Source: Takakia lepidozioides
Taxonomy: Eukaryota; Streptophyta; Takakiopsida; Takakiales; Takakiaceae
Assembly: GCA_030704615.1 (NCBI GenBank)
Contig: CM060733.1
Span: forward strand, 39,864,001 to 39,928,000
Reading direction: 5' to 3'
DNA: 64,000 nucleotides
Positions 11,901 to 22,599 of this stretch are shown one piece after another. The notes under the pieces were generated by a model that ran no database searches, was not told where the DNA came from, and saw only the letters and a list, made by a program, of their open reading frames with translations. The first letter of the stretch is position 1; each line of letters opens with the position of its first letter. The position numbers were made by a program, and so were the translations under genes.

Positions 11901-12927
11901 TCAATCATATTGCGCAGGCAATCAATCAAAGTTGAAATGATTCTTTGGCAGTCAATTAAAGAAAAGGATGTTTTTCCAAGGATGAAACCTTGAATTTAAA
12001 CTTGTAGGAGTATCAGTGTGCCAGTTCCACATAGATTCTAGTTCCTACAAGATTGATAGGGAAAAGTAGCTGAATCTTCAAACCAAGGCCAGCACAGAAG
12101 GCAACCTCTTCCATGAGGAGAAAAATCTTATTGCGGCGACTAGTAATGTTGTCGCGGATCTCTTGGACCTGCATCTGTGCAAAGTCCAGCACAGTTTCAC
12201 GCCCCTCTATTATGCAGAATGCATCACCGTCTTCTGCACTGTGATCAACACATCCACCCCATACCACGAATCTCCCTCAATTTGGAAAAGCTCAAAAATT
12301 GAGAGATAATGAATATTAAGTGCAGAATTGTGCGGCGGGTCAATCTAGAGAGTGCACATATGGTAGATGCAGGAAAAAGAAAAATTGCGCTGCTCAGTAC
12401 ACCAGACACTCTTAGGGGTTTCCTTGCAAACAAGCACACTCTTAATCAACTTGGCCCAGTAGAGAAGCAATCTGTATAAAAAGATCCAACACACGGAGCT
12501 TTTCCGTGAATCTTGGGGCATTGAAACTGGATACACCTACTGAATTCCGGCCTGAAAATATTCAACGTCAGATCAAACAAAGACGGAAGGAAGAGGATAC
12601 TTTTCTCGGAAGGAAACAGCTGCGATACACATTGAAGATGCGTGAATGAAAAAGTCACTGGGGCAAGGACCATAGACAGATCCGACACACACACCTGGCT
12701 GGCATGGAGTTAGAGCTGCTACTGAAGGTGTCGTCCCCCGCCATAACCCTCCGTTTCAGGTCCACCCCTGTCCCTCTCCATTCTATCTTTCCTCGCCATC
12801 TCCTCAGACCTACTCTCGGCCTGACAACGCAATGCGCCCGGCAAAACTCCAACGTAGGCAACGGGTGTAATTGTGGCCTCAAAGGCAGTGTACCTGTGCG
12901 GCCCCTCTGGAGGGATGGAAGCAGCAT
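8952..12927 (-). CDS. OR: ORANGE (OR) plastid DnaJ-type zinc-finger protein
   Basis: Eight exons give an uninterrupted protein of about 329 residues: 12927-12695, 12238-12106, 11653-11537, 11357-11271, 10546-10470, 10258-10131, 9361-9225, 9029-8952. All introns are GT-AG and all phases fit. ORANGE stabilises phytoene synthase and promotes carotenoid accumulation in plastids. Visible features, in order: an Arg-rich N-terminus fitting a transit peptide; the conserved block FCIIEGRETVLDFAQMQVQE; VRRLRIQQRMK; two hydrophobic segments (YYATCLSMGAAIILFGGLIA and VASFSGGAVGVISSLMVVE) with LELKLGIGGTSYEDFI between them; then cysteine motifs CKYCHGTG, CARCSGSG, CPNCSGAA and CPTCLCTG. The C-terminus is ASEHDPRIDPFQ. 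The third zinc motif has Ala where Gly is usual. The ATG at 12927 is the first in frame. It is a single complete gene in a transposon-rich region. Confidence 0.93.
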
Positions 12928-13190
12928 CGTGTCCCGTGTCTCGCAGAACGCCCGCGGAGTTGGGTACAGTCAGGCAGGCAGCAGAGTGTTCCCTGTGATA
13001 CCTCGAGTCCCCTTCAATGTCTCTACCAAACTTTGCAGGCATCAAACTCTTTGTTTTTCCTTTTGTGTTTTTGTCTCTTCTCTCCGCCAGAATCTACCTT
13101 CGAATCCACGACAGTAGAGTTATCCGATCCTGACGGCCCTCCATTCCCCGGGCCACCCTCCAAGGCCGTTGCAAAGCGAGAGAGAGAGAA
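12928..13190. promoter_or_regulatory. Short shared region between divergent genes
   Basis: Only 263 bp separate the ORANGE start codon (minus) from the transit-peptide-like ATG at 13191 (plus). Both would encode plastid proteins, so a bidirectional promoter is plausible. No clear TATA box was seen. Confidence 0.4.
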
Positions 13191-13583
13191 ATGGCTATGG
13201 CTAATTTCACATGCGCTGTTGTGTCTCTCGCACGCCCATCTTCGTCGCTCAGCTCCCGCTCTGGTGAGGTCGCAGGAATAGGTCTTGAGAAGGTCTCTTC
13301 TTCTACTGGCCGATTTCCAACTCGTGCTGCCGGCCCCCTTTTGGTTCAACCTCTGGCCAGTATGTTCTCTCTCTCTCTCTCTCGCTGGAATTACCGATGA
13401 AAGCTTTATAGCAGGGGGGAAATCCGAATAGTTAAGAACTGAGCGATATGGAAGGGCTACCTAGGTTATGAAGAGAGGGTCGGAGAGAGGTGTTAGGACG
13501 AACTGAGGCTCATCACGAGGGTTCACTTCATACCTCTGGTGGGTTTGCAGGGAAGGATATGTGATCTGACAGGGAAGAAAGCT
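13191..13583 (+). pseudogene. Plastid ribosomal protein bL28-like gene, truncated
   Basis: An ATG at 13191 opens a Ser/Arg-rich, acid-poor leader (MAMANFTCAVVSLARPSSSL and onward) typical of a plastid transit peptide. It ends near a GT donor at 13360 (GGCCA-GTATGT). A good acceptor (TTTGCAG, ending 13550) precedes GRICDLTGKKA, which matches the start of the bL28 ribosomal protein. After TGKKA the similarity stops, where transposon-related sequence begins. The 13360 donor does not keep frame with this exon; a donor at 13340 would. Either the gene was broken by the downstream insertion or the exon model is wrong. The bL28 call rests on about ten residues. Confidence 0.4.
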
Positions 13584-13599
13584 AAGAAGAGTCGTCATC

Positions 13600-14543
13600 T
13601 TCACAACGGTCTTTTCCACCACTGATTACAGGTTCTTCCATTGGCGCCCCACCGATCGAAGAACTCCCACAGTGTCTGTAGAGCCCTCCCCCACTGCGCC
13701 TCTCAGGTAGGGTTCGAGGTCCCACGCCAGTCACTTCTCTTCCAGGTTCTCCATCCCATTCTCGGCAGCGGCTTCAAGGCAGCCCAACTCCTCTTGGTCA
13801 TGAGCCTCTCCACGTGCCTTCTTCTCCAGTTGTGCAGCTTGCATTGTCGACCCCATCACTCTTACCCCAACAGCAGGCGCCTCTCCCATCAGACCGTACC
13901 CCATGCCCAGCTTGCGGTCATCTTTTTCCGCGCATCAGAGGGCTTGTGCGACACCAGCGCACGTGTGTGGCTCTTCATCAGTCCCACACAAATGATACTT
14001 CTCCATTTTAGCCCAGTGTCTTGCACGCGTCACCTCTTGCCTCTGCTTGGCATTGGCTTTCAGCGCTAGATGTTCTGGGCGCATTTCAGCTAGGACTGCC
14101 AAGGCCTCGTCTTTATACAAGAATTCCGGTGGCACTACGTCATGAGGTCCAACTGACACTCCGTCTACCCTTAGACAGGCTGGCTCGTGATCCTGATGAT
14201 ATACCAGCATGGTATCTTTTCTTGTTAAATCCTCAGTGGTGTTTGGTTTTGCCCCCTCGTGGCGGTCAGTCAAGGCACAGAGAGACGCGCATCCGTCTTC
14301 GCCGTTTTTTATCTGGAGATTGGAAGAGTCTGCAAGATGAGCATCAATTACGGGCATTAGCCCTTGCGGTACGCGCCCCTCCCACTTCCTCCACGCAGCC
14401 ACCCTCATCGGCCCACAGGCGACTTCGTCATAGTCTCATGTTAGGCCGCGTTGGTGAGTATTCATGCGCGGCCAAGGCTTTAGCACTCACCAGCGCCTCC
14501 ATCACCGGATATTGTCACTGCCCTCGAAGCCCTTCACCCATCA
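13600..14543 (+). pseudogene. Non-LTR-type RT element, 5' part
   Basis: A frame near 13814-14011 has a C2H2 zinc finger, CPACGHLFPRIRGLVRHQRTC-like (key residues C, C, H, C), like the N-terminal fingers of R2-type elements. The following frame has AWYLFLLNPQWCLVLPPRGG and ends with PDIVTALEALHPS just before the gypsy insertion. The sentence continues at 19989 with SAQDILPFFVEDF, showing the two halves were contiguous. Frameshifts are present. Confidence 0.55.
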
Positions 14544-15274
14544 TGTCGCGGCCCTTTGCCTTGAGGGCAAGGGGTCGGGACACATGAGGGGCTGCCCCTG
14601 TGGTGGGGGGGGCAGCGGCAGCGATAGGTATGGGGGCTGAAGCACCCTTGAGTACCCAAGGCACTCAAGGAGGTGGAGGCGCTCACTAGGTGGAGCCCCG
14701 CACACCGGGCTGCGGTGGGGGTGGCTCCACAAGGGGTGGTGGTTAGCTTAGCGGGACTTAGTGGGGGTGGCATAAGACTCACCATGGGGGCGGAGACCTC
14801 GTGGTGGGAGTCGTGGGGAGTCTTGGGACTCATCACGGTTCATAGGGGCCGTGGTGAGTGGGCCAAGACTCACCGCGACTCATCACCGGGAGTCGAGGGT
14901 TTTCGTGGTGGTTCGCCATAAAATGGCATGGCTGGTTGTGAAACCCACCGCGGACAGCTACAGAAGTATATATAAGGGGAGTCGTAACCACGAGAACGGT
15001 GGAAGCCCGTTGGTGTCCAAAAACTAGTGAGTAAGCGAGCGAGCCGGAAAGCGACCAAAGAGTGGGGAGCTGTTCCGGATTGCCATCTACCAAAGGGAAT
15101 TCCACTAGACCCAAATAGGTGGAGGGTTCTTTGGGAGTTTGAAGGGGGACCGTTATGTCCCGGTGAGCACCGAAGCTCCGAGTTGGCCCGGCGGCCAGGT
15201 TGGGAGTCAGACGCGCGCATCAAAGCGAGTAACTATGACTTGAAGGGGAGCTTACCGAAGTGAGGTGCGCAACA
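14544..15274 (+). repeat. Gypsy 5' LTR
   Basis: 731 bp, TG...CA ends. A TATA-like TATATATAAGG lies at about 14967-14977 and is the likely core promoter of the element. Confidence 0.92.
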
Positions 15275-15276
15275 CT

Positions 15277-15288
15277 TGGTATCAGAGC
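15277..15288 (+). other. Gypsy primer-binding site
   Basis: TGGTATCAGAGC, complementary to the 3' end of plant initiator tRNA-Met, two bases after the LTR end. Confidence 0.92.
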
Positions 15289-15329
15289 TTATAATTCAGT
15301 ACGCGATCGTCCTTGGGATTGGCCTCATC

Positions 15330-17127
15330 ATGGGGTCGGGCAAGCCAAAGCGAAAGCGGAACGGCCCAAAATATGATGATCCTGGTGAGCCCGATGGGGG
15401 CGACGTGTCACCGAAGCGGCCGTTTGAGGAAGCGATGCATGTTTCCGAAAATGAGGCCGTTCAAGAGCGGGAGGAATCTGAGGAGTCGGAGCCCGAGGAC
15501 TCCTTGAGAGCTCCGACAAATCAAGAAATGCTTCCCATGCCGGCAGCCTTTTGGGAAGGGTTGTTGGCGCAGTTTGGCGGGACGTTGAAAGACGTGTTGA
15601 AGGCGGCTAATGCCACTTCCACTAAGGCAAAGTTTAAGGTGAAGCCTAAGGAACTCGGCACCTTCGAGGGCGTCCGAAATCGGAAGGCACTCAACACCTG
15701 GCTCCTGGAGCTAGAGCAGTACTTTCGGGCGGCCAAGTTGAGTGACGAGGATCGGGTGGAAGTGACTCCCACCTATGTGGGGCTATGCTCAACAATGGTG
15801 GCAGAAACGCCTTCACGACCGAGGTCCAAGCCCGGAAACCTTGAACTGGAGTGGGTTCAAGGAATTGATGAAGAGACAGTTTGTGCCTCTCAACGCGTCC
15901 TGGCTTGCCCGGGACAAGATGAGGAATTTGAAGCAAACAGATGACATTCGGGGGTATGTCCAGGCTTTCAATGAGCTGTTGCTCGAAGTCGCGGACATGG
16001 CAGAACCAGAAATGGTCTTCAACTTTGTGGCGGGACTGGCCCCATGGGCCAGGCGGAAGTTGGAAGAGAAGCCATCCAAGACTTTGAACGAGGCAATCGA
16101 GAGGGCTGAATGTTTTTCGGATGTCCCTAGGGGTGAGAGACAAGGCCGTACGGAGCTGAACCACAAGAAGACCCGGCGGGAAGATGACTCCTTCCGACCG
16201 GAAAAGAAGTGGGATAGGCCACGCGGCGACTATGGCACGTGGAAATCGAAGGGAGGGCCTTCACACGTCAAGGCGGCATCCGGTGCTTCGAAAGGAAAAG
16301 CGGGTGGAGCAGCTTATGGCGGACAGAAGGCGACCTTTGATGGAGTGTGTTTCAATTGCGGGGAGCCCGGGCACATGGCCAAGAAGTGCATGAAACCTCG
16401 ACAATTGAACATGACTCGGGCAACCACGGAGCTGTCGGAAGATACCATCAGTCGCTTGGTGGAAGCGGTGGTCGCCAGGACTTGCAAGGTAGACAACTAT
16501 TCTTGTGAGTTGTATCAGGAAACTGGCGCCTTACGTAAATGGAGTCAGTTATTGTTCGTGGATGGGATAATATTCGGAACTAACGTGTCATTGTTGGTGG
16601 ACACAGGAGCGTCGCAGTCCTTCATGACACCGGCAACGGCACAAAAGCTGGGACTCCCGACAAGTGACGTGGGGGCCTCTATTGAGGTGCGTTCTGCCAA
16701 AGGAGAATCGCAATTGGCGACAAGGTTGGCGTTCGATGTCCCTCTTCAACTGGGGAGTTGGGAAGGACGTGAGAACTTTACCATCTGTGAGATCGATGGA
16801 GTGGATCTCATTTTGGGGATGACATTTTTGAGCAAATCCGGAGCGGTCATAGATAGCCGCAAGAGAGTAGTCACGCTGTCATGTGGGAATGGTGGCGAGG
16901 TCTTACGAGTGTCAGAAACGCCCAAACCCGTAGGAGGGGCGAAGTCCGTGATGCAGGTTTTGAGGATGGGGGTTAAATCGCAGTTCCACTTGCAAAATGG
17001 ACTGCTCCGGTATAAGCAAAAGCGTCTCTACATGCCGAAAGGAGGGATCAGAGATAACCTCTTGAGAGAATGTCATGATAGCCCGCTTGCGGGCCACGGA
17101 GGAGCAAGCGCACTGCGGCACTTTTGA
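15330..17127 (+). pseudogene. Gypsy gag-protease polyprotein
   Basis: Starts MGSGKPKRKRNG. The capsid-like region (AQQWWQKRLHDRG, RGYVQAFNELLLEVADM) is followed by a zinc knuckle CFNCGEPGHMAKKC and the aspartic protease active site LLVDTGASQSF with LILGMTFL downstream. The frame shifts near 15776, just before the capsid core. The protease reading runs at about 16960-16980 straight into the integrase zinc-binding region (MPKGGIRDNLLRECHDSPLA) with no reverse transcriptase between. The stop at 17125 coincides with another frameshift. Confidence 0.9.
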
Positions 17128-18350
17128 AGAAAGAGTATTTCTGGCCCAAACTGAGGGAGGAGGCAGAGGAGTATGTCAAGACATGCACCACATGCCAACA
17201 AAACCGGAGCGAGTACAAAAAGCAAGCGGGGCTCTTACAACCCTTGCCGATTCCAAAGGGGACTTGGGAAAGCGTCTCGATGGATTTCATGACTGCTATG
17301 CCGCTGTCAAAAGGATTCGATGCAATCATGGTGGTGGTGGATAGGTTCAGTAAAATGGGTCATTTCATCCCCACCAATGAGACGACAATGGCGCAGGAAA
17401 CATGACGATTTTACTTCGCCCACGTCTTAAAGCATCATGGAGTCCCAAAGGATATTATCTCGGATCGCGATCCAAAGTTTACGAGTAAATTTTGGAGGGC
17501 ACTTTGGAAGATGATGTGGACGAGGCTGAAGATGAGTACCGCCTTCCGACCTACGACCGACGGCCAAACAGAAAGAGTGAATTCCGTAGTGAAGCAGATC
17601 TTGCGGAATTACGTGTCGGCAGACCAAACAGACTGGGTGGAACATTTAGACGCGGCAGAGTTCTGTTATAATAACACAGAACACTCCGCAACGGGAGTTT
17701 CCCCTTTTGTATTGGTCTATGGAAAAGCACCTCTGGTGCCGACAAGTTGCGCCGCCCATGACGTTGAGGAACCGGCAGTAGCGGCGATACTAGAAGAACG
17801 CGAGCGTTTGTTGAAGCTCGCAAAGTACAACATTGCCAAAGTTAGGAAACGGTATGAAAGGCAGGCGAATCGGAAGCGGATGGAAGTGAAGTTTGAGGCA
17901 GACACGGAGGTCTGGTTGAACATCAAGAATTTCCGACTACCTCCGGAAGTGAGTTCAAAGTTCATACCTCCGTATACGGGACCCTTTCGCATCCGGAAGA
18001 TTATGAATGAGGATGTGTATGAATTGGAGCTGCCGGCAAACAGCAAGGTGCATCCAGTATTTCACGTCTCCCTTTTGAAGCCTTACTTCAAAGATGAAGC
18101 GCGCCCGAATCGGCATCAAGTGTTGCGTCCGCCACCTGTGCTGTTGGATCATGAAAATGAACCTGAGTACGAGGTGGAGGCAGTACTTAAGTCGATGAGG
18201 TTCAAGAACCGAGAAACGGAGTATCTCATCAAATGGAAGGGCTATCATCATGTGGAGGCATCTTGGGTGCATGCCTCAGAAATGGGAAACGCATCCGAGG
18301 CGGTTGTAGTTTTCGAAGGGCGACCTCAAAAGCGACAGAAGAAGCGTTGA
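17124..18350 (+). pseudogene. Gypsy integrase with chromodomain
   Basis: Reads the end of the HHCC zinc domain (CTTCQQNR), then the DDE core: first Asp in SVSMDFMTAMPLS, second in IISDRDPKF, Glu in RPTTDGQTERVN. The GPF/Y-like stretch is PPYTGPFRI. The C-terminus has a chromodomain (YEVEAVLKSMRFKNRETEYL, then IKWKGYHHVEASWV), placing the element among chromoviruses, which target chromatin marks. One in-frame TGA at 17403-17405 interrupts the reading before the second catalytic Asp; otherwise it is open. Confidence 0.92.
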
Positions 18351-19256
18351 TGGGGACATCAATCTTGGAGCGTGGGGGAGGAAATGCATGCTTAGCTCGG
18401 CTTAGCTAGCTCAGGAATCCGATTGCAAAAACTTGTATTGTACAAAAATTTGTTATAAAGGAAATGGGTTCCAAATGTTGTGTGTCCTATTTTGTTTGGA
18501 ATGGTGATGCATGGTGTGGTTGGCTAGTGTGTAGAATGCATGCTAGCTTACAAAAGTGGGAGAGGTAAATTGGGTAAATCGTGTGTTTGCGTAGTGCCGA
18601 AATCAGGTGACTCCCATCCAAGGGGCAAGGAAGCATGCGCCTTTTTTGGGAGTTCACGTGCTAGTGCGCACCTGGCGCGTGCGCGTACTATAACTGCGCT
18701 ACTGAGGTGGTTGCCTTGTAGTGCGGGCTAACGCGGAAGCTATGTGCTTCCGTTCACGTACTATAATCGTGTAGCCTCGGGACGAAGTCGTAGTGCGGCT
18801 TCGACGTGTTCCCGTACCTCAGGCCAGCATTCCAAGACGGACCTAATTATAGTGATTGGGGCACACGATTGGTTCAAGGTTATCTTCCTAGTCAAAGGGG
18901 GTTCGAGGTGAACCCTTGCGCAAAGTGATGCCAAAAGCGGCATCACGAGCGATCGCAAGCAATGTTGTTGCAGTAAGGCGATTTGATCCTTGGGGAGGAT
19001 CGTTCCTTGACCTTGAAGAAGGCCAAGAAGAGTGCACTGGGAGGAGCTTGAGAGGCTCCACCCTTGGCCGAGACTTGGAGGAAGTCGGCCGAACTAGCTA
19101 GTGGAGAGTAGAGTCAAGTGTGGGGTTTGGTTCTTTGCCATGGGACGCCATGGTACGGAAACAAACTCCTTGATGTGGGACGCCACAACTTGGATGTTTG
19201 TTTCTACAAAATGGACAAGTCGATGAGGACATCGACTCCCTGTTGGTAGGGGTGTG
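18351..19256 (+). other. Gypsy 3' untranslated region
   Basis: About 0.9 kb without coding sequence between the chromodomain stop and the 3' LTR. It includes GC-rich inverted words (GTGCGCACCTGGCGCGTGCGC at 18664-18684). Confidence 0.6.
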
Positions 19257-19988
19257 TGTCGCGGCCCTTTGCCTTGAGGGCAGGGGGTCGGGACACATGA
19301 GGGGCTGCCCCTGTGGTGGGGGCAGCGGCAGCGATAGGTATGGGGGGCTAAAGCACCCTTGAGTGCCCAAGGCACTCAAGGAGGCGGAGGCGCTCACTAG
19401 GTGGAGCCCCGCACACCGGGCTGCGGTGGGGGTGGCTCCACAAGGGGTGGTGGTAGCTTAGCGGGACTTAGTGGGGGTGGCATAAGACTCACCATGGGGG
19501 CGGAGACCTCGTGGTGGGAGTCGTGGGGAGTCTTGGGACTCATCACGGTCCATAGGGGCCGTGGTGAGTGGGCCAAGACTCACCGCGACTCATCACCGGG
19601 AGTCGAGGGTTTTCGTGGTGGTTCGCCATAAAATGGCATGGCTGGTTGTGAAACCCCCGCGGACAGCTACAGAAGTATATATAAGGGGAGTGGTAACCCC
19701 GAGAACGGTGGAAGTCCGTTGGTGTCCAAAAACTAGTGAGTAAGCGAGCGAGCGAGCCGGAAAGCAACCAAAGAGTGGGGAGCTGTTCCGGATTGCCATC
19801 TACCAAAGGGAATTCCACTAGGCCCAAATAGGTGGAGGGTTCTTTGGGAGTTCGAAGGGGGACCGTTATGTCCCGGTGAGCAGCCGAAGCTCCGAGTTGG
19901 CCCGGCGGCCAGGTTGGGAGTCAGACGCGCGCATCAAAGCGAGTAACTATGACTTGAAGGGGAGCTTACCGAAGTGAGGTGCGCGACA
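19257..19988 (+). repeat. Gypsy 3' LTR
   Basis: 732 bp, closely matching the 5' LTR with about a dozen substitutions and small indels, including an extra GAGC near 19751. Confidence 0.92.
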
Positions 19989-21033
19989 CATCAGCTCAGG
20001 ATATTCTGCCGTTTTTTGTTGAGGACTTCGAGCCAGACCAGGATCTCAAGCTAGATCAGGAGGTCTTCACTCAGGCCTTCACGCGCAGTCCCCCTCTTGC
20101 AGCAGCAGGTCCTTCCGGTCTCCTGTATGAGCATTTACGTGACTGTTTCTCTCCACAGGACTCTGCTAGTGGCTTCTCTCAGTTATTCCAGATTTGCTCC
20201 TTTATTGCTACTGGCCGTATCCCTGCCCCAGTGGCCCGTCTCCTTGGGGCCTCCAGATTGTTAGCTATAAGCAAACCCTCAGGTACTGGCATCCGCCCTA
20301 TCGCAGTTGGAGAGGTTCTTTACCGCCTTGTCAGCCGCTCACTTTGTCTTCAGTTTCGAGATGCCTTCTCCGGACATCTCTTTCCGCATCAGTTTGGGGT
20401 CGCCACTCCAGGCGGTTGCGAGGCGGTGGTTCAGGGGATTCGTGCAGCTCTTGATCTTCATCCAGATTGGGTGGTTCTCCAGGTCGACGTCACCAACGCT
20501 TTCAACACTGTGTCACGAGCGGCTATCTTTCAGGAGCTCCGTTCAGCCGGAGGAGATTTCCACCAGCTCATTCCGTTTGTTCGATTATTCTATGCATCCA
20601 CCACTCCCATATACTACAGTCATCATTTTCGCCTAGGTGAGTGCTTCATCATTCAGTCCGAGGTTGGGTCCCGCCAAGGCGACCCTATAGGAGGATCTTT
20701 GTTTGCCATGGCTCATGTCCGCGCCCTCACGGCTTCTGCACAAGTTCACTCATCTTGTCTTTTGCCATCGGTGGCAAACGACACGCACATTGTAGGCCCT
20801 GCCTCACAGGTACTTTCAGCTTACTATCATTTTGTCACCCAACTCTCTGCCGTGGGCCTTTCAGGCAACCTCGCAAATGTGCGGTGTGGTCTCTGTTCGG
20901 TCTCCCTGCAGATTTTGTCCTCCCTGCTCACTTCATTGCTCCGCCCAATGGCATTAGAATCCTGGGAGTCCCTTTTGGCACCACCCAGTTCATTTCGCAA
21001 ACCTCTTCTCTCAGTCAGCCAAGATCAAGCCCT
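19989..21033 (+). pseudogene. Non-LTR-type reverse transcriptase, 3' part
   Basis: The open frame shows RT motifs in order: GPSGLLYEHLR; GIRPIAVGEVLYRLVSR; LQVDVTNAFNTVSRAAIF; SRQGDPIGGSLFAMA; then VANDTHIVG where active enzymes have an ADD box. The second catalytic Asp is therefore Asn. A frameshift near 20870 moves the reading to QPRKCAVWSLFGLP and NGIRILGVPFGTTQFISQ. The sequence is then cut at 21033 by the CACTA insertion. This RT group belongs to non-LTR retroelements; the exact clade is uncertain. Confidence 0.75.
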
Positions 21034-21119
21034 CACTACAACAGATGAGCGTTTTTATGACTACACATATGACTATTTTTTCAGTCTTATATGCGTTCAT
21101 GACTACATCACTCTGTAGT

Positions 21120-21880
21120 GAAAAAAACCCTGTCATAGCGACTAGTCTTTAGGACTGCATTTTGCAAGTCATAGCCGTGACTGCGTGCGCGACACCTGGA
21201 GTCATGCATAAGAGAGTGATGTAGTTACAACTCTATGACTTACATACGACTAACTATATGATTACATTGTCTGATGAGCGTTGCCTACATGGAGAGGCTT
21301 TAGATGAGCACGTGCACCACTACGCAAGCGACACGTCACGACACCTTTTGCACTTTAGATGTGACATGTGGCACTTAGACATAATATATGACTAGCATAT
21401 ATGGCAGGGTTTATGCCACGTGTCATCAAGAATGTCTCTGAAAATAATTTAATAGTTATATTTGTAATTTTAAATTCTTAAATTTATATTTTATTTTTGA
21501 AAACAGGGTATAGCAGCTTGGAAAATTTTATTAAATGGTATTATTGTTTAATTTAATAATTTTATATAAAATAAAAATAGATTAAATGATTTAAATTCTT
21601 CATTACATGGTGAAATTCTGATATAAAAACAGAATGGACCCCTAATGAATACTAGCAACCACAAGGACATTCAAAATAGACAAGTACAGGGGAATACACG
21701 CCCTATAAATTATATTACAAAAATCCAAATGAGACCAATGTCCCAATGGACACCTCAGAGGCCACAAGGTCCAAAAATCCATGCCTGAAAAGGTCCAGTA
21801 AACAAAAAATAAGCAAGCCCACACATGGGCTGAATTGTTGTAATACTAGTTTGTTCTGGTGCTACTAGAATTAAGGACCC
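21120..21880. other. CACTA subterminal region
   Basis: AT-rich, no gene. Contains repeated TATGACTA/AGTCATA words and an internal CACTCTGTAGTG palindrome at 21109-21120. Confidence 0.6.
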
Positions 21881-21882
21881 TG

Positions 21883-22500
21883 TTAAACAGTGCAATACTT
21901 ACGGCCGATTTGATAAGAGGGAAAAACAGGGTGAAATGTGTTGAAGAAGGTGCCTTGATTAACAGTGCCTGATTTGATCAATTGTGCCGCTGCTGCTGCG
22001 GCTTCCAGTTGACCATCTACCCATGCAGGTTTCTTGTACCTATCCTTCCACAGGGAATCATAGGTAATACGGAGCTTGAAATCCGGCCCTCTTGGATGAA
22101 TCTGGACCCACACATCTATCCCTGCTCCTTCAGCTATCCATGCCCCTATACAAATCATGCATACATCCTCACATTGTTGCTAGCAGCTGACAAATGACAG
22201 CCTAGAATTGCTTGAGCAAACACCCCAACCCTACTTATCACACTAGTTCCTATGCTGACTTGTGTCTGCTTCCAACAGGCATTCACCTTTTGCCTCAATT
22301 GTTCCACCATTGACTGAGGTCGGGAACGTATTCATCCTAGAGCTTCTCCTCGAGTCTCTGTTATCTATTTTTCGATACTTTCCTGTCGACCACATTGACA
22401 GTAACATGTCAAAATCACTCCAAAACTACCATAGATCCACCAACGAGCTAACTTGCAGAATTCAACATTAGAATTTAAGGACGACTCTGATAGCAGGGGA
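21883..22500 (-). pseudogene. OSB-type PDF-motif fragment inside CACTA
   Basis: The minus reading includes RGPDFKLRITYDSLW, the second half of an OSB PDF motif, then KKPAWVDGQLEAAAAAAQLI. An AG acceptor precedes GGGCCGG. The region at 22240-22500 holds the first-half exon in the repeated form seen at 1-1200. Several stops separate the parts. Confidence 0.6.
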
Positions 22501-22599
22501 AAACAAGGTGAAATATGTTGAAGAAGGTACCTTCATTAGCAGCACCTTGTTATGAATTGTGCTGCTGCCGCTGCTGTTTCCAGTTGACCATCTACCCAC

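Larger units (their letters stand above)
14544..19988 (+). mobile_element. Ty3/gypsy chromovirus, internally deleted
   Basis: Two direct LTRs (14544-15274 and 19257-19988), each starting TGTCGCGGCCC and ending in CA, enclose gag-protease and integrase-chromodomain reading frames. The 5-bp target duplication CATCA is exact at 14539-14543 and 19989-19993. A primer site for initiator tRNA-Met follows the left LTR. Reverse transcriptase and RNase H are absent, so the copy cannot move by itself. By eye the LTRs differ at roughly 2 percent of positions, so the insertion is fairly recent. Confidence 0.93.

Noticed and set aside
12704-13281. Plus-strand frames over ORANGE exon 1
   Set aside because: They overlap a firmly supported minus-strand exon and show no motif.
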